Below are positions 62,803 to 64,000 of a stretch of 64,000 nt of DNA, piece after piece. Under the pieces are notes generated by a model. The model searched no databases, was not told the DNA's origin, and worked only from the letters and a program-made list of their open reading frames with translations. The stretch lies in NCBI RefSeq assembly GCF_014656095.1, contig NZ_BNBT01000002.1:62001-126000 (forward strand), read 5' to 3'. The first letter of the stretch is position 1, and the number at the start of each line of letters is the position of its first letter. Made by a program: the position numbers and the translations under genes. This DNA comes from Streptomyces longispororuber (GTDB lineage: Bacteria > Actinomycetota > Actinomycetes > Streptomycetales > Streptomycetaceae).

Positions 62803-62840
62803 GATACTGTCACTATCCAGTACTGGATACTTCCGGTATC
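62803..62840. promoter_or_regulatory. Overlapping inverted-repeat operator array, merR/yhgE divergent region
   Basis: GATA or TATC occurs at 62803, 62814, 62826 and 62837, alternating strands every 11-12 bp. The centre is a perfect 16-bp palindrome, TATCCAGTACTGGATA (62814-62829); GATAC-TTCCG-GTATC (62826-62840) overlaps it on one side and GATA-N7-TATC (62803-62817) on the other. The region is AT-rich. Confidence 0.8.
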
Positions 62841-62872
62841 TAGTTACGTAGCGTCATCGCACTGGAGCGTTC

Positions 62873-64000
62873 ATGCCATCCCCTCAGCCCTCCTCCGCGC
62901 TCCGCAGCCCCCGGCTGTGGATCGGTACGGGCATCATCGTCGCGGTGGTCTCCACCCTGTTCGCCCTGCTCTACGTGGGCGGCAACGTAAACCCCAAGGG
63001 AAACCTGCGCGACCTGCCCGTCGCGCTGGTCAACAACGACCGCGGCGCCGGCACGGGTGAACAGCGCGTCAACGTCGGCGACAAGGTCGTCTCCGGCATC
63101 AAGAAGGCCACCGCCCGCGACGACAGCATCGACTGGCAGGTCCTCAGCCAGGAGGAGGCCGACGAGCGGCTCGGCCAGGGCAAGCTCTACGGCGCGCTGG
63201 TCGTGGAGCGGGACTTCAGCGCCCGGGTCGGCGCGCTCACCGCGCCGCGGCAGCAGGACCCCGCCGCGGCCAAGGAGGCCCCCGCCGCGCCCGTCCTGAA
63301 GGTGCTGACCAACCAGGCGGCGGGCAGCTTCGGCTCCTCCATGGCCAGTCAGGCCACGCAGAAGGCGGCCCACGCGGCCTCGGCCGAGCTGGGCAAGGAA
63401 CTGCTGGAGCGCGTACGGGCGCAGCAGGGCGGCAAGGGGCAGCAGGGCAAGGAGGCCGCGTCCGCGCAGGGGCGGACGGCCCCGCAGGACGCGAAGGCCG
63501 CTGACGGCGGGCAGGGCCGGAAGGCCGACGCGGGCCGTCAGGCGCCGCTGCCCGCCGCCGCCCAGCTCATGCTGGCCGACCCCGTGACCGTGCAGGTCGC
63601 CGACGGCCACCCGCTCGACACGCACAGCGCCATGGGCCTGAGCGCCTTCTACTACGCGTTGGTCCTGCTGGTCTCCGGCATGCTCGCCGCGAACGTGATC
63701 ACCTCTCAGGTGGACACCGCGCTCGGCTATCTGCACACCGACTTCGGGCCCTTCCGGCAGCGCATGCCCGTGCGCCACACCAGCCGGACGCGCACCCTCG
63801 CGGTCAACACCGTCCTCATGCTGGCCCTCGCCGTGGTCATGGGCTCCCTCGTGGAGCTGGCGACGGTCGGCCTCCTCGGCATGGACGCGTCCCACCTGGG
63901 GCTGCTCTGGCTCTACTCCGTGGGCACCATCGCCGTCGTCGGGGTGAGCGCCCTGGCGCTGCTCGCCGTGTTCGGCACGCCCGGCATGCTGGTGTCGACC
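62873..64000 (+). CDS. YhgE/Pip-type membrane protein (3' truncated by window edge)
   Basis: The frame is open from the ATG at 62873 to the last base, 376 codons. A first membrane helix (WIGTGIIVAVVSTLFALLYV) is followed by the YhgE/Pip signature NPKGNLRDLPVALVNNDRGA. Then comes a long extracytoplasmic, Gln/Lys/Gly-rich region at about residues 150-225, and helices beginning SAFYYALVLLVSGMLAANVI. The family is related to ABC-2 permeases and phage-infection/export proteins such as ESX-linked or Pip. GGAG lies 6 nt upstream of the ATG. It is divergent from a MerR regulator over an inverted-repeat array. Confidence 0.88.
   Translation, partial: MPSPQPSSALRSPRLWIGTGIIVAVVSTLFALLYVGGNVNPKGNLRDLPVALVNNDRGAGTGEQRVNVGDKVVSGIKKATARDDSIDWQVLSQEEADERLGQGKLYGALVVERDFSARVGALTAPRQQDPAAAKEAPAAPVLKVLTNQAAGSFGSSMASQATQKAAHAASAELGKELLERVRAQQGGKGQQGKEAASAQGRTAPQDAKAADGGQGRKADAGRQAPLPAAAQLMLADPVTVQVADGHPLDTHSAMGLSAFYYALVLLVSGMLAANVITSQVDTALGYLHTDFGPFRQRMPVRHTSRTRTLAVNTVLMLALAVVMGSLVELATVGLLGMDASHLGLLWLYSVGTIAVVGVSALALLAVFGTPGMLVST

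Overview
The window is chromosomal DNA from a Streptomyces-like actinomycete. The evidence is a very high GC content with strong G/C bias at third codon positions, frequent GTG starts, long perfect GC-rich terminator stems, an AfsR/SARP-type regulator, a chaplin-like secreted protein, a mycothiol-type DinB/maleylpyruvate-isomerase protein, a ClpC-type unfoldase and many one-gene regulator/target pairs. I see no rRNA, CRISPR array, intact transposon, or NRPS/PKS cluster. The single RNA gene is an unusual serine-type tRNA or tRNA pseudogene at 40285-40370.

Layout. 1-6.6 kb: the end of a DHA2-type MFS exporter, a secreted PD40 beta-propeller protein preceded by a 14-bp tandem repeat, and an ATP-grasp ligase followed by an S15/CocE-type serine hydrolase. 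6.8-12.6 kb: a small conserved protein, a beta-phosphoglucomutase/GH65 phosphorylase pair for disaccharide phosphorolysis, a lipoprotein and an SDR enzyme. 12.7-21.6 kb (minus strand): a small Tat-exported protein, an XRE/NB-ARC/TPR regulator with matching 32-bp inverted repeats upstream of itself and of the Tat gene, and a 1482-residue P-type ATPase translationally coupled to a repeat-bearing membrane partner. 21.8-28 kb: ClpC-like ATPase, DJ-1/PfpI protein, GlsB-type membrane protein, and a DMT exporter divergent from a MarR regulator over two perfect operators. 28-35.2 kb: a fused ABC exporter preceded by a coupled short ORF, then two half-transporters of the IrtAB/YbtPQ type divergent from a TetR regulator over two operators. 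35.2-44.1 kb: a two-component system with several in-frame tandem repeats, carbonic anhydrase, HD hydrolase, GNAT, the tRNA, an alpha/beta hydrolase, an ECF41 sigma factor with a perfect predicted own-type promoter, and an APC permease.

44.1-51.6 kb is different in character. It has long poorly coding stretches, frameshifted or truncated gene remnants (two cysteine-rich zinc-ribbon-like pieces and a transposase scrap), a Tat-signal HD protein, a 975-residue SARP regulator and small unknown proteins. It looks like an old, decaying accessory segment. 51.6-64 kb returns to ordinary chromosomal genes: a VOC protein divergent from a WYL regulator, a mycothiol-type DinB protein, GNAT, M64 metallopeptidase, chaplin-like protein, a type-1 periplasmic-binding-fold protein without signal peptide, a helical-repeat membrane protein, an MmyB-like regulator divergent from an SDR, and a MerR regulator divergent from a YhgE/Pip membrane protein that runs off the right edge.

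The strongest overall theme is local regulation. At least five divergent or adjacent pairs carry clear inverted-repeat operators, and the sigma factor carries its own predicted promoter. The less expected observations are the shared operator of the NB-ARC regulator and Tat gene, the cysteine-decapeptide repeat in the response regulator, the start-codon-bearing repeat of its kinase, and the aberrant tRNA.
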